A stretch of 64,000 nt of DNA from positions 113,801-177,800 of the forward strand of contig NZ_JAKNHJ010000002.1 of the NCBI RefSeq assembly GCF_022133705.1, read 5' to 3'. A program made the translations under genes and the position numbers. The DNA is from Varibaculum cambriense. Its GTDB lineage: Bacteria > Actinomycetota > Actinomycetes > Actinomycetales > Actinomycetaceae. The first letter of the stretch is position 1. Every line of letters begins with the position of its first letter. The notes under the pieces were generated by a model, which searched no databases, was not told the origin of the DNA, and worked only from the letters and a program-made list of their open reading frames with translations. Positions 54,673 through 63,930 of this stretch are shown here, piece by piece.

Positions 54673-55056
54673 TTATCTGTCGCGGGTTACTGTAGGCGCA
54701 TCCTTACCAGGAAGTGGCAAATGTAAGTGGCGATAAACCGTTTCACCAGCATCTTTGATTTCGCCGCGTTGCTTAGCCGTTCTGCCGATCAAGTGAGCAC
54801 CAATCGGTGCCGTCAGAGTTTGCAGCACAATCGCTAGCAGCACTACAGTCAGCCACGACCAGGTTTGTCGAATCGCCACCAAGCCCAGACAAGTCAAAAT
54901 AAACCCGGTTAATTGCGGTTTTGTGGCAGCGTGTTGCCGTTGCAGCAAAGTTGGAAGCTTCACCACTCCAATGGCAGCAATCAGAGTCAAAGCAGAACCC
55001 AAGGTGAGAATCGCTATCCCCAGGTAGGTGAGGGCGTTGGACCAGCTTTCACTCAT
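54673..55056 (-). CDS. mnhG: Na+/H+ antiporter subunit G
   Basis: A 127-residue small membrane subunit of the Mrp (multi-subunit Na+/H+) antiporter. Three hydrophobic helices are visible: the first two around TLGSALTLIAAIGVVKLP and LTGFILTCLGLVAIR, the third in WLTVVLLAIVLQTLTAPIG. The GVVKLPTLLQRQHAATKPQ loop is the family signature. ATG 55056 is chosen because GGAGG lies 6 nt upstream; the longer frame runs back into mnhF. It overlaps mnhF by 8 bp and is the last gene of the operon. Confidence 0.9.
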   Translation of the reverse strand: MSESWSNALTYLGIAILTLGSALTLIAAIGVVKLPTLLQRQHAATKPQLTGFILTCLGLVAIRQTWSWLTVVLLAIVLQTLTAPIGAHLIGRTAKQRGEIKDAGETVYRHLHLPLPGKDAPTVTRDR

Positions 55057-55399
55057 CACGTCCTCCTTTCCCAATAACAGCGTCCGTTTTTGGTTCCGGT
55101 TTCTTAGCCACGTTCGGATCGGCATCTTGTGCCTGTTCGGCTGCGGAACGCTGCCCAATAATCCGCGCTACCGCGGTGGCAGTCAAGAAACTCACCAAAG
55201 TCAACACCAGTAAAACCTGCATAGTGTCATCGCGCTCCCCGGTCACTGACACCAAACAAATAATCCCGATGGTGATCGCGGTTAATAGATCCAAGGCCAC
55301 GGTACGATTCAAAATTCCTGGTCCGCGCCACAGCACGTACAAAGCCAGCAGTTCAGCGACACTGAGCATCGCCCAGTTTAAAACAAAAATCCAAGTCAT
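55049..55399 (-). CDS. mnhF: Na+/H+ antiporter subunit F
   Basis: A 116-residue subunit with three membrane helices. The conserved core RGPGILNRTVALDLLTAITIG, with the Asp of the R-x(n)-ALD motif, identifies MrpF. A hydrophilic C-terminal tail of about 30 residues (EQAQDADPNVAKKPEPKTD) is longer than usual. It overlaps mnhG and follows mnhE by 5 bp, so translation is coupled across the operon. Confidence 0.9.
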   Translation of the reverse strand: MTWIFVLNWAMLSVAELLALYVLWRGPGILNRTVALDLLTAITIGIICLVSVTGERDDTMQVLLVLTLVSFLTATAVARIIGQRSAAEQAQDADPNVAKKPEPKTDAVIGKGGRDE

Positions 55400-55404
55400 A
55401 GTGC

Positions 55405-56214
55405 CTACTGCCTCTCACCATCGGGTCGTAGTTGGGCGTCCTCATCAATGACATACCGGCTCCGCGCAGAATAGGGGATTTTACCCGCCGCTACCAACTG
55501 CTCGTAGCGTTGTAAACGCTCCTGAGCTTCTTGAATCTCTGCCTTACTGCCCAAAGCTTTCACAATTCTCATTTCGAGGGCGTGTAAAGATTTCTCTACC
55601 CCGCGCGCCCCTTTAGATAGGTCACGATCTAACACATGCAAAGTTACTCGCGAAGGGTTTATCCGAGCCCTCACCACTAAAGAACCTGGCACCAGGCAGG
55701 TCATCGCGGAAGCCATGGTTAAATAAAACTCTGAGCGGGTCACCATCTCCACTTCTACCATCTGCGGACGAGCAGGTTTGTTTCTGAGCACCACATAAGC
55801 TACTTGCAGAGCAGAAGCCAAAAGATCCCAACCGAAGCGGAGCGCCAGCCAAGCAACCTGCAAGGGACGGAATCTTTTTACCGGATTAACATGCGGCATC
55901 GGGAAAAATATTTGCAACCCCACCGCGATCAGCACGCCACCGCCGATAGAAACAGCAGACAGGTCACGAATCAGCAGCATCCAGACCGCAAACAACCAGG
56001 CACTCATCCCTAGGGAGCAGCGCCGCGGTAGTCTTCTTAACCGCTGTTTCAGACTTGGGCGCGAAGAGGCAGCGTTGACGGGGGTAATCTCGCCCTGGTG
56101 CTTCCTATTCTTTTGGCTCGCGCCAGATCTTTCTGGTAACTGAGACCCCTTAGCCGGGGCAGGAGTTGCAGCTATAGTTTGCTGAGCCCTGTCATCGCGG
56201 CTGTCACTAATCAT
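55405..56214 (-). CDS. mnhE: Na+/H+ antiporter subunit E
   Basis: A 269-residue MrpE with the usual core at about residues 75-230: hydrophobic helices AWLFAVWMLLI and VGLQIFFPM, then AWLALRFGWDLLASALQVAYVVL and SAMTCLVPGSLVVRARINPSRVTLHVLD. The first ~70 residues are a hydrophilic, Ala/Pro/Arg-rich extension not normal for the family, and a C-terminal soluble tail of similar character follows. It overlaps mnhD by 8 bp. A later start cannot be excluded, but none has a better ribosome site that I can see. Confidence 0.88.
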   Translation of the reverse strand: MISDSRDDRAQQTIAATPAPAKGSQLPERSGASQKNRKHQGEITPVNAASSRPSLKQRLRRLPRRCSLGMSAWLFAVWMLLIRDLSAVSIGGGVLIAVGLQIFFPMPHVNPVKRFRPLQVAWLALRFGWDLLASALQVAYVVLRNKPARPQMVEVEMVTRSEFYLTMASAMTCLVPGSLVVRARINPSRVTLHVLDRDLSKGARGVEKSLHALEMRIVKALGSKAEIQEAQERLQRYEQLVAAGKIPYSARSRYVIDEDAQLRPDGERQ

Positions 56215-57919
56215 TGCTACCTCCCCTCACTGGTAGAGATCCATATGATTTTCGTGGGGACAGTGATAAAGCATCAAAAAGAACGCTCTTGGTAGTGGTT
56301 TCAGCCGCAGCGGTATCCGCTTGGTTCCCGTCCTCGTTTAAAAAATCTTCCCGATTCCCCGAAGAAAGCTTCGAGATTCCGTGCCCGCGTCCGTCTTCTC
56401 CCAAAACCGCGCGTTGATATTCAGCGCGTGTCATAGAGATAGTGGCGCGTTCGGTGAAAGTGTAGACCGGCCCGGCAAATACCGACAGGCCAATCGTTAC
56501 CGCGGTTAGGAAACCGGTTGCCGCCCAGACTCCCCGGGGGATGCGGGCAGCAGGATTCAAGGTATCTACGGCTTCCTCTTCTTCACCGCCACTTTCTTGC
56601 GCAGATTCACGTCCCTGCCAGAAAGTTTGTAGCCAGATCTTGACCACCACATAGAGCGTCAGTAGGGAGGCAACTAGTCCCGCAGCCAGCAGTGCCCAGG
56701 CCAGGGGAGTATTGCGGGCCGCCGTCGCCTCAGCTAGCCCTAGTTTGCCCAAAAAACCAGTCAAAGGTGGGAAACCCACCAGGTTGAAAGCCGGAATCAA
56801 ATACCAGATCGCTAGTAGCGGTGAAATCTTAGCTAAGGAGTGCAGACGGCGCAGCGAGGTCGAACCGCCGATTTTCTCCATCATGCCTGCCACTAAGAAC
56901 AAGGTGGTTTGCACCAGAATATGGTGGACAGCGTAAAACACTGCCGAAGCGATCCCCAGGGTGTTAGCTAGAGAAATCCCCCAAATCATGAAACCGATAT
57001 GGGAAACCAAGGTAAAAGAAAGCAACCGTTTAATATCGTCCTGGGCAACCGCCCCCAAGATTCCTACGATCATAGTGAGAATCCCGACTATCGCCAGTAC
57101 CACATCTACCGGGGAGGTCGGGAAAATAAGTACCTGCATCCGGATAATCGCATACACCCCAACTTTGGTTAGCAATCCCGCAAATACTGCGGTGATCGGG
57201 GCGGGAGCTGTGGGGTACGAGTCTGGCAACCAAGCGGAAAGCGGGAACACTGCCGCCTTCAAACCAAAGGCTACCAGGAATAATGTTTGGATCAGCATGG
57301 CGACTGCCGGATCGATTTCAGTTAGCCGCATAGAAAGCTGTGCCATGTTCATGGTGCCGCAAGCGCCGTAAAGGCTGGCAAGTGCTACCAGGAAAATCGC
57401 TGACCCCACCATCGAAACTGCCACGTAAACCGTGCCGGATCGGATGCGATCCCGGGTGCCTCCCAGAGTAATTAACACAAACGAGGAGGTGAGCAGAATT
57501 TCTACCCCCACGTAGAGGTTAAACATATCTCCGGTGAGGAACGCGTTATTTACTCCGGCGCATAACACCAGGTAGGTGGGGTGGAAAATCGGAGTAGGAA
57601 TATCCTGTGATTCGTGGACGGTACCTTCTGAGAGCGAATAAGCCAGTACCGCCACCATTACCACTAAGGAAGTACATAGCATTATTGCCGCGAGACGGTC
57701 AGCTACCAGGGAGATTCCAATCGGAGCCGCCCAAGACCCCACATCTAAAACCAGCGTCGCTTTATCAGTTAACCCTAGAATCGCCAGGGCAAAGATTAAA
57801 GAAAGCGACAGCGTCACAAAGGCAACCGCCGACTGTATCCGGTAATGCCTCCCTAATCCCAAAGTTAAGGCTGCCGCTAGCAGGGGAAGAAGAACTGGTA
57901 ACGCTAAAAGAAAGTTCAC
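56207..57919 (-). CDS. mnhD: Na+/H+ antiporter subunit D
   Basis: A 570-residue proton-translocating subunit related to NADH dehydrogenase chains L/M/N, with about 14 helices. Family segments include FNLYVGVEILLTSSFVLITLG with its conserved Glu, GLKAAVFPLSAWLPDSYPTAPAPITAVFAG with Lys and the DSYPTAP loop, and LSFTLVSHIGFMIWG. The C-terminal ~80 residues are hydrophilic. The ATG overlaps the mnhC stop by 4 bp. Confidence 0.93.
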   Translation of the reverse strand: MNFLLALPVLLPLLAAALTLGLGRHYRIQSAVAFVTLSLSLIFALAILGLTDKATLVLDVGSWAAPIGISLVADRLAAIMLCTSLVVMVAVLAYSLSEGTVHESQDIPTPIFHPTYLVLCAGVNNAFLTGDMFNLYVGVEILLTSSFVLITLGGTRDRIRSGTVYVAVSMVGSAIFLVALASLYGACGTMNMAQLSMRLTEIDPAVAMLIQTLFLVAFGLKAAVFPLSAWLPDSYPTAPAPITAVFAGLLTKVGVYAIIRMQVLIFPTSPVDVVLAIVGILTMIVGILGAVAQDDIKRLLSFTLVSHIGFMIWGISLANTLGIASAVFYAVHHILVQTTLFLVAGMMEKIGGSTSLRRLHSLAKISPLLAIWYLIPAFNLVGFPPLTGFLGKLGLAEATAARNTPLAWALLAAGLVASLLTLYVVVKIWLQTFWQGRESAQESGGEEEEAVDTLNPAARIPRGVWAATGFLTAVTIGLSVFAGPVYTFTERATISMTRAEYQRAVLGEDGRGHGISKLSSGNREDFLNEDGNQADTAAAETTTKSVLFDALSLSPRKSYGSLPVRGGSND

Positions 57920-58344
57920 AGTTCCCTCCGTTTACGGCCACGTTTCTTATCTAGCTCATCCAGATCCAGGCGTAGGAAGCGTTCGGTGTCGCCAACTTTC
58001 TTCGCTAAGCGCCGATCTTCCAGGTCATCGGTGACCTCGTCATGTCCCGATAGCCTCCAGGAACGGTAGGCAAGTGCCAATCCGAACGCTGTAGTGGCCA
58101 TCGACAGCACTATCGCAGTTAGAATCATTCCCTGCGGCAAAGGATCTGACATTTTTGACAGGGCAGTACCCAGGATTGGAGCTGTACCAGCGCGTCCTCC
58201 CTGGGACAGCAGGAATAAATTAATCCCATTACCCAGTAGCCCTAATCCAATAACGATCCGGGTTAAAGTACGTTCGGTGACCAGGTAAACCCCGCAGGCA
58301 ACCAGAAATCCGGCAGCCAACAACAGGCAGAGAGAAACGCTCAT
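57916..58344 (-). CDS. mnhC: Na+/H+ antiporter subunit C
   Basis: A 142-residue subunit related to NuoK. Three helices are visible, with the typical TRIVIGLGLLGNGINLFLLS and PLPQGMILTAIVLSMATTAFGLALAYRS segments. A charged C-terminal tail of about 35 residues (ERFLRLDLDELDKKRGRKRR) follows. Its start overlaps the mnhA stop by one base, and its stop overlaps the mnhD start. Confidence 0.92.
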   Translation of the reverse strand: MSVSLCLLLAAGFLVACGVYLVTERTLTRIVIGLGLLGNGINLFLLSQGGRAGTAPILGTALSKMSDPLPQGMILTAIVLSMATTAFGLALAYRSWRLSGHDEVTDDLEDRRLAKKVGDTERFLRLDLDELDKKRGRKRREL

Positions 58345-61300
58345 TACTTTGCCTCCTGCACTTTAGAAACGGACACGCTATGTACCAGGTTCTTTTCTTT
58401 TTCTTCCGAGGGCGCGTCCACAGTTTCCTCTTCATCATCGGGTAAGCCAACGGCATGATCCACCGGATCTTGCCGGCCGGTAATATCGGCTTCGGGCAGC
58501 TGATGCCCCGCAGATTCGCCCTGGCGGTCAATCTCCGAACCCAGAGATTGCAATAAATCCAGTACTACCCCGATAACCAGCAAATACACCCCAATATCTA
58601 GCCCCATTGCCGATGTAAAGTGCAGTTCCCCCAAAATCCCTAAATCAAGATGAGCTTCTACGCTTTGTAAAATGGTGTAGCCAAACGCTAGCGGAATCAA
58701 GGCGCTAACTACCGCGGTGGTCATGCCGAACGCAATAATCCCGCCCGGTCTGGCCGGAACCGCCTCTAAAAGTTCAAAGCGTCCTCCCGCAAAATAACGG
58801 ATCGTAATCCCAATCCCGGCAACCATGCCTCCAATAAAGCCTCCGCCGGGGTTGTTGTGGCCGATAAACAATAGCCATACCGATACCAGCAGTAAAGTGT
58901 GGTACAAGATCCGGGTAGAAACTTCCAGCAGAATCGAGCGGCGGCGCGGACTAATTAACGTAGCAACCGCCAGCCAAGTTTGTTGGGGGCCAGCGGAAAT
59001 CTTACGTAAATGCCCCCGACGCCGCCGCGCCCTCATCAATAGTCGGCGCCGGCGTGCACGATGGGAACTAGCCAGGGCGCTAGATAGCCCACGCAGGTAG
59101 ATCAGGGCAGTAACCCCGGTAGCGGCAACTAGGAGTACCGAAAGTTCACCCACAGTATCCCAGGCTCTAACGTCTACCAACAAGATATTGACCAGGTTTT
59201 GTCCCCCGGCAAAAATACTTCCTTCGGTAGTGACCAGGTTCGAGACTGGTTCATGAATGCGGGCAGAGGACGTGGAAAGCCCCAATAGCACGATGCCTAC
59301 TCCGCAGGCAGCGGCTATTAAAACCCGATAGCCGGGAGCCCAGCGGCTCACTCGGCGTGAAAACCGGGCTGGTAGGCGTCGCAAAACCAGTAAAAACAAT
59401 GTAAGAGTGACCGCTTCTACCACCAACTGGGTAAGCGCTAAGTCCGGAGCCCCCTGCAGTACGTAAATGGCGGCCACAGCGGCTCCGCAAGCCGACAGCG
59501 CCAGTACTGCATTCAGGCGGCGCTGGGCAACAACACAGATGGCAGCCATGCCGATCAGAGCGAAACAAATGAATGCTTGCCCGAAGGAATCTGCGAAATG
59601 CCAGCTGTGCATATCGTTAATTCCCAGTAGGCATACCCCAGTTGCCACTGCCGAAACCGTAAATATCACTGAAAGGTCAGCCGGAAGAGAACCGGTTTGT
59701 ACCTTACCTGTAACCCAAGCAGCCCCCTGCTCCAAAGCACGGATAGCCCGCGAATACAGCCCCTGGGCACTCCATCGCGGCGAAAAAGCTAACCGTCGCT
59801 GCAGTCGTGCCAGCCGTGCCCGCTTCCAAAACAAGCCAAAACCAGCCGCCAAGATAAAGACAGTTACTAAGGCAGGCAATACTCCCGACCAAAGATGTAG
59901 ATTCCCCGGATCTTGCTGATAACTTTGGATCGCGGTTGGCCGCAAAAAATGGTCAAGGACGCTCGGCAAGAATCCGAGAATTACCGAAAGCCCGGTAAGT
60001 ATCCCGGGGATCGCCGTGAGCATCTTGCCGGTTGCGCGCAATTTTTGCCGATGAGGACAAGTTCCTTTACGGTCATGCTTATGACTGAAAGCACCCCAAA
60101 AATAGCGTAGTGAATAGGCAAAGGTTAATGCGGAGCCCACAATCAGCGCTGCGAAAACTATCGCCGATTGCCGGTTGCCTGCCGAACCCACCAGGGTGGT
60201 AATCGCATGTTCTTTCCCCAAATATCCGCTGGTAATCGGGATTCCGGACATAGACAGTATGCCCGCTAAGGCGCAGGTAGCCAAGGTACGAGAACGCTCT
60301 CCCAAGCCGCACAGGCTGGGGAACTCGCGGGTGCCGGTTTGTTTTTCTATCGTCCCAGTAGTCAGGAATAATCCGGATTTAAAGGTGGAATGGGCAGTCA
60401 GAACACACAAACCAGCCAGGTAAAGCTGGGGGCTGCCCGAACCGATAAGCATTGTCAGGAATCCCAGTTGGGATACAGTTCCAAAAGCCAACACTAGTTT
60501 AAGGTCGGTTTGTCGCAACGCCGCGTAGCCTCCTAGCAGCATTGTCGTTGCCCCTAAAATAATGATTGCCCAGGTAAGTGCGGGGAAGAGGGCAAATGCG
60601 GGCGCAAACCGGGCGATTAGGTAGATCCCCGCTTTTACCATGGCGGCCGCGTGTAGGAACGCCGAAACCGGAGTGGGAGCGGCCATCGCGGAGGGGAGCC
60701 AGAAGTGAGTCGGGAAAATCGCCGACTTAGTAACTGCCGCAAATAAAATCAAGGCTAATCCACAGCCAGCCGCAACCGGTTCTACCTGAGTGCCCAGGGC
60801 AGTCGGGGAGGACAAAACGGTTAAGAGGTCGCTAATCCTAAAGGAGCCCCCCGGCATGATCCCCAGGATCACAAACCCCGCGAACATACTTAAAGAACCG
60901 GTGGTGGTCACTAAGATTGCTTGGCGGGCAGCGGCGCGGGAGGCGCGTTCCTCAGCTTCGTGACCGATCAAAATAAAGGAACTGAAAGTAGTAATTTCCC
61001 AGAAGAAGTAGAGGGTCATGGTGTGATCTGCCAAGACCAGACCAGACATCGAGGCTGCAAAACCCAGGAAAGCGGCAATGAATTGGCCAAGCCGGGGAGA
61101 ATCCTTGGAGAAATACTGTGCGCAGTACACCAGGATTAGCGAGCCGACCAAGTTAATTACTATAAGCATTAGCCAAGATAAACCAGTGAGTCGAAACCCT
61201 ATTTCCAGATCTAGCGCGCTTGACCATTGATAAAACTCCGCTATTTCCTGAGATCCAGTGCCGAACGCTTCCCGGGTGTGAGATAGCGTCCAGACGAGGA

Positions 61301-61427
61301 CGCTAAGGGGTATGAGGGCAGCAAAGTAAAATGTGCGTTGCCTAAAATACTTAACTAGGAAGGGGATGAGCAACGCCGCCAAGAAGTAGCACCCAATCAG
61401 CGGGGCGGCGTGATCCCACAAGAGCAT
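58344..61427 (-). CDS. mnhA: Na+/H+ antiporter subunit A with fused subunit B
   Basis: About 1027 residues, the first gene of the six-gene Mrp operon. The N-terminal two-thirds is the NuoL-like part: FFWEITTFSSFILIGHEAEE, then TKSAIFPTHFWLPSAMAAPTP and TVSQLGFLTMLIG. A middle MbhD-like section follows, with LQGAPDLALTQLVVEAVTLT. The last ~170 residues are the MnhB domain (FIGHNNPGGGFIGGMVAGIG). A separate mnhB gene is absent, in line with the fusion. Mrp antiporters exchange Na+ for H+ in pH and salt homeostasis. ATG 61427, with GGAA upstream, is preferred over TTG 61463. Confidence 0.92.
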   Translation of the reverse strand: MLLWDHAAPLIGCYFLAALLIPFLVKYFRQRTFYFAALIPLSVLVWTLSHTREAFGTGSQEIAEFYQWSSALDLEIGFRLTGLSWLMLIVINLVGSLILVYCAQYFSKDSPRLGQFIAAFLGFAASMSGLVLADHTMTLYFFWEITTFSSFILIGHEAEERASRAAARQAILVTTTGSLSMFAGFVILGIMPGGSFRISDLLTVLSSPTALGTQVEPVAAGCGLALILFAAVTKSAIFPTHFWLPSAMAAPTPVSAFLHAAAMVKAGIYLIARFAPAFALFPALTWAIIILGATTMLLGGYAALRQTDLKLVLAFGTVSQLGFLTMLIGSGSPQLYLAGLCVLTAHSTFKSGLFLTTGTIEKQTGTREFPSLCGLGERSRTLATCALAGILSMSGIPITSGYLGKEHAITTLVGSAGNRQSAIVFAALIVGSALTFAYSLRYFWGAFSHKHDRKGTCPHRQKLRATGKMLTAIPGILTGLSVILGFLPSVLDHFLRPTAIQSYQQDPGNLHLWSGVLPALVTVFILAAGFGLFWKRARLARLQRRLAFSPRWSAQGLYSRAIRALEQGAAWVTGKVQTGSLPADLSVIFTVSAVATGVCLLGINDMHSWHFADSFGQAFICFALIGMAAICVVAQRRLNAVLALSACGAAVAAIYVLQGAPDLALTQLVVEAVTLTLFLLVLRRLPARFSRRVSRWAPGYRVLIAAACGVGIVLLGLSTSSARIHEPVSNLVTTEGSIFAGGQNLVNILLVDVRAWDTVGELSVLLVAATGVTALIYLRGLSSALASSHRARRRRLLMRARRRRGHLRKISAGPQQTWLAVATLISPRRRSILLEVSTRILYHTLLLVSVWLLFIGHNNPGGGFIGGMVAGIGITIRYFAGGRFELLEAVPARPGGIIAFGMTTAVVSALIPLAFGYTILQSVEAHLDLGILGELHFTSAMGLDIGVYLLVIGVVLDLLQSLGSEIDRQGESAGHQLPEADITGRQDPVDHAVGLPDDEEETVDAPSEEKEKNLVHSVSVSKVQEAK

Positions 61428-61701
61428 AGCTAGTTCCAATCCACTTCTAGGTTTTCCGTCCAACAGCTTCTAGGTGAGTACTCATCGTATCGTGAACCGA
61501 AATTATTGGGGAGTTTCGCCCCAAAAGCGACAGTAGTTTGCGCGGGAGGGAGGACGCTTCCTCTTTAGGTTCTCGTGGGGATTACTATGGTTTTTGATTA
61601 GCTGAATCTTGCTTGTTTACGATTAAGTCGAGCTTTCAAGTGATGGAGAACACTTTCTCGTGACGTAATAAGTGGGAATATGCGGTACTATAGTCCTATA
61701 T

Positions 61702-61713
61702 CTTGATGTCAAG
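61702..61713. promoter_or_regulatory. Palindromic operator candidate before sucC
   Basis: CTTGA-TG-TCAAG is a perfect palindrome 23 bp upstream of the sucC start, just after a TATAGT hexamer that could be the -10 element. The position suits a repressor site on the sucCD promoter. Similar CTTGA/TCAAG sites have, as I recall, been described for MarR-type regulators of TCA genes in actinobacteria; that link is unverified. Confidence 0.45.
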
Positions 61714-61736
61714 GTACTTAATGAGAGGACGTGCAA

Positions 61737-62903
61737 GTGGACCTTTACGAATACCAGGCTCGCGACCTATTTGAGGCGCACGGGGTTCCCGTGTTAGCCG
61801 GAATCGTGGCCGAAACTCCTGAAGAAGCTCAAAAAGCTGCCGAGAAACTCGCCCAGCCCCTGGTGGTGGTAAAAGCTCAAGTCAAGACGGGTGGCCGTGG
61901 GAAAGCCGGCGGGGTTAAACTAGCTCGCAGTCCCCAGGAAGCACGCGAAAAAGCCGAAGAAATCCTGGGTATGGATATTAAGGGACATACCGTACACCGG
62001 GTGTTAGTTGCCGCTGGTGCCGATATCGCTTCTGAATACTATTTCTCGATTCTGCTTGACCGTTCAAATCGCCGCCACCTGGCCATGTGCTCCAAAGAAG
62101 GCGGTATGGAGATTGAGCAACTGGCCAAAGAACGCCCAGAAGCCTTGGCGAAGGTACCCTTGCCGGTTACTGGCATTGACGGAGAGGTCGCCCGCAAGAT
62201 TCTTGCACAGGCCGGTTTTGAGGATGAAGAAGTCATCAGTAAAGCCGTGCCGGTGCTAGAAGAGCTCTGGGACGTATATCAGGGTGAGGATGCCACGCTA
62301 GTAGAGGTAAACCCCTTGGTGTCCAGTGAAGAGGGCGAAATTATTGCCTTGGATGGGAAAGTTACCTTGGATGATAACGCCCGTTTCCGTCATCCCGGTC
62401 ATGAGGAACTGGTGGATAAACGCACAGAAGATCCCCTGGAAGCCAAAGCGAAAGAAAAAGGCTTGAACTATGTACACCTAGAAGGTCAGGTAGGAATCAT
62501 CGGTAACGGCGCTGGTTTGGTGATGTCAACTTTGGACGTGGTCGCTTACGCCGGCGAAGAATACGGGGTAAAACCAGCGAACTTCCTCGATATTGGGGGC
62601 GGAGCCTCCGCGCAGGTAATGGCTGATGGGCTGGACGTGATTCTGGGTGATCCCCAGGTCAAGTCGGTATTCGTAAACGTATTCGGCGGAATCACTGCCT
62701 GTGATCAGGTGGCTTCCGGAATCGTTAAAGCAATTGAAATCTTGGGGGATAAAGCCACTAAGCCGCTGGTGGTACGCCTAGATGGCAACTCAGTAGAAGT
62801 TGGTCGCAAGATTTTGGAAGAAGCGAACCTAGAGCAAGTGACCATGGTAGAAACTATGGACGCTGGCGCCGCCCAGGCAGCTAAACTCGCAGCTGGCTGT
62901 TAA
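61737..62903 (+). CDS. sucC: Succinate-CoA ligase, beta subunit
   Basis: A 388-residue ADP/GDP-forming ligase subunit with an ATP-grasp domain. It starts [20 protein letters not shown]; the nucleotide-binding [21 protein letters not shown] and the [20 protein letters not shown] segment follow, then the CoA-ligase domain [15 protein letters not shown] and [10 protein letters not shown]. Together with SucD it makes succinate and ATP from succinyl-CoA in the TCA cycle. GTG 61737 is chosen over GTG 61731 because GAGAGGA is 7 nt upstream and the family N terminus then fits. It is followed 29 bp later by sucD. Confidence 0.95.
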   Translation: MDLYEYQARDLFEAHGVPVLAGIVAETPEEAQKAAEKLAQPLVVVKAQVKTGGRGKAGGVKLARSPQEAREKAEEILGMDIKGHTVHRVLVAAGADIASEYYFSILLDRSNRRHLAMCSKEGGMEIEQLAKERPEALAKVPLPVTGIDGEVARKILAQAGFEDEEVISKAVPVLEELWDVYQGEDATLVEVNPLVSSEEGEIIALDGKVTLDDNARFRHPGHEELVDKRTEDPLEAKAKEKGLNYVHLEGQVGIIGNGAGLVMSTLDVVAYAGEEYGVKPANFLDIGGGASAQVMADGLDVILGDPQVKSVFVNVFGGITACDQVASGIVKAIEILGDKATKPLVVRLDGNSVEVGRKILEEANLEQVTMVETMDAGAAQAAKLAAGC

Positions 62904-62932
62904 GAATCGGTAAAAGAATAAGGAGAAACCAA

Positions 62933-63865
62933 ATGTCAGTATTCCTTGATTCCTCAGCCCGGATTGTCGTACAGGGCATGACCGGTTCCGAGGGACGCAA
63001 ACACACCCGATTAATGCTAGGGGCCGGTACCAACGTGGTAGGGGGAACCAACCCCAAGAAAGCCGGGCAAACGGTCGATTTCGATATCGTCCCCCTAGGC
63101 GAGGCCGCAGAAAAGAAAGGCATTCAAGCCGGAACAGTTTCGGTGCCGGTATTTGGCACCGTGAAAGAAGCCATGGAAAAAGAGGGCGCGAATGTTTCGG
63201 TAGTATTCGTTCCCCCGCGTTTTGCTAAGGGCGCAGTATTAGAGGCCGTAGAGGCCGGGATGCCGCTGATTGTGGTGATTACCGAGGGGATTCCGGTACA
63301 AGATTCCACCGAGTTCGTAACTGCCGCCCTGGAAAAGGGCTGCCGGATTATCGGTCCGAACTGCCCGGGGATTATTACGCCGGGACAGTCAAATGTGGGC
63401 ATTACCCCGGCAGATATTACCGGTTCCGGCCCCATCGGGCTGGTTTCCAAATCCGGTACTTTGACCTATCAAATGATGTTTGAGCTGCGCGATATTGGCT
63501 TTACCACCTGTATGGGGATCGGCGGTGACCCGGTGGTGGGCACCACCCATATCGATGCGCTCGAGGCCTTCGAAAAAGACCCCGACACCAAAGTAATCGT
63601 GATGATTGGCGAGATTGGGGGAGATGCGGAAGAGCGCGCCGCCGACTATATCGCCGCTAATGTCACCAAACCGGTGATCGCCTATGTAGCAGGCTTTACT
63701 GCTCCTAAAGGTAAAACCATGGGGCATGCGGGGGCTATCGTCTCCGGTTCCGCCGGGACTGCCCAAGCCAAGAAAGAAGCCTTGGAAGCCCATGGCGTAA
63801 AAGTCGGGAAGACTCCTTCCCAAACAGCCGAGCTGGCGCGGGAGGCATTTAAGGCTCTTAGCTAA
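62933..63865 (+). CDS. sucD: Succinate-CoA ligase, alpha subunit
   Basis: A 310-residue alpha subunit. The CoA-binding Rossmann start is [20 protein letters not shown] with [13 protein letters not shown], the [14 protein letters not shown] and [12 protein letters not shown] segments follow, and the phosphorylated histidine is in [12 protein letters not shown] near residue 262. The length is slightly above the E. coli protein (289). It has AAGGAG upstream and forms an operon with sucC. Confidence 0.96.
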   Translation: MSVFLDSSARIVVQGMTGSEGRKHTRLMLGAGTNVVGGTNPKKAGQTVDFDIVPLGEAAEKKGIQAGTVSVPVFGTVKEAMEKEGANVSVVFVPPRFAKGAVLEAVEAGMPLIVVITEGIPVQDSTEFVTAALEKGCRIIGPNCPGIITPGQSNVGITPADITGSGPIGLVSKSGTLTYQMMFELRDIGFTTCMGIGGDPVVGTTHIDALEAFEKDPDTKVIVMIGEIGGDAEERAADYIAANVTKPVIAYVAGFTAPKGKTMGHAGAIVSGSAGTAQAKKEALEAHGVKVGKTPSQTAELAREAFKALS

Positions 63866-63901
63866 CTGACGGTTAGTGCCAAATAGCCAGGTTACCTGCT
63901 G

Positions 63902-63930
63902 TTGACAGGCGGATTGCTAAAATCTAGATA
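63902..63930 (+). promoter_or_regulatory. Near-consensus sigma-A promoter
   Basis: TTGACA at 63902-63907, a 17-nt spacer, and TAGATA at 63925-63930. The predicted transcription start is at about 63937-63938, where an ATG begins a frame (MSHVLFDCREHPG) that stays open to the window end. No ribosome site can fit, so a leaderless gene is likely, but only 21 codons are visible. Confidence 0.6.
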
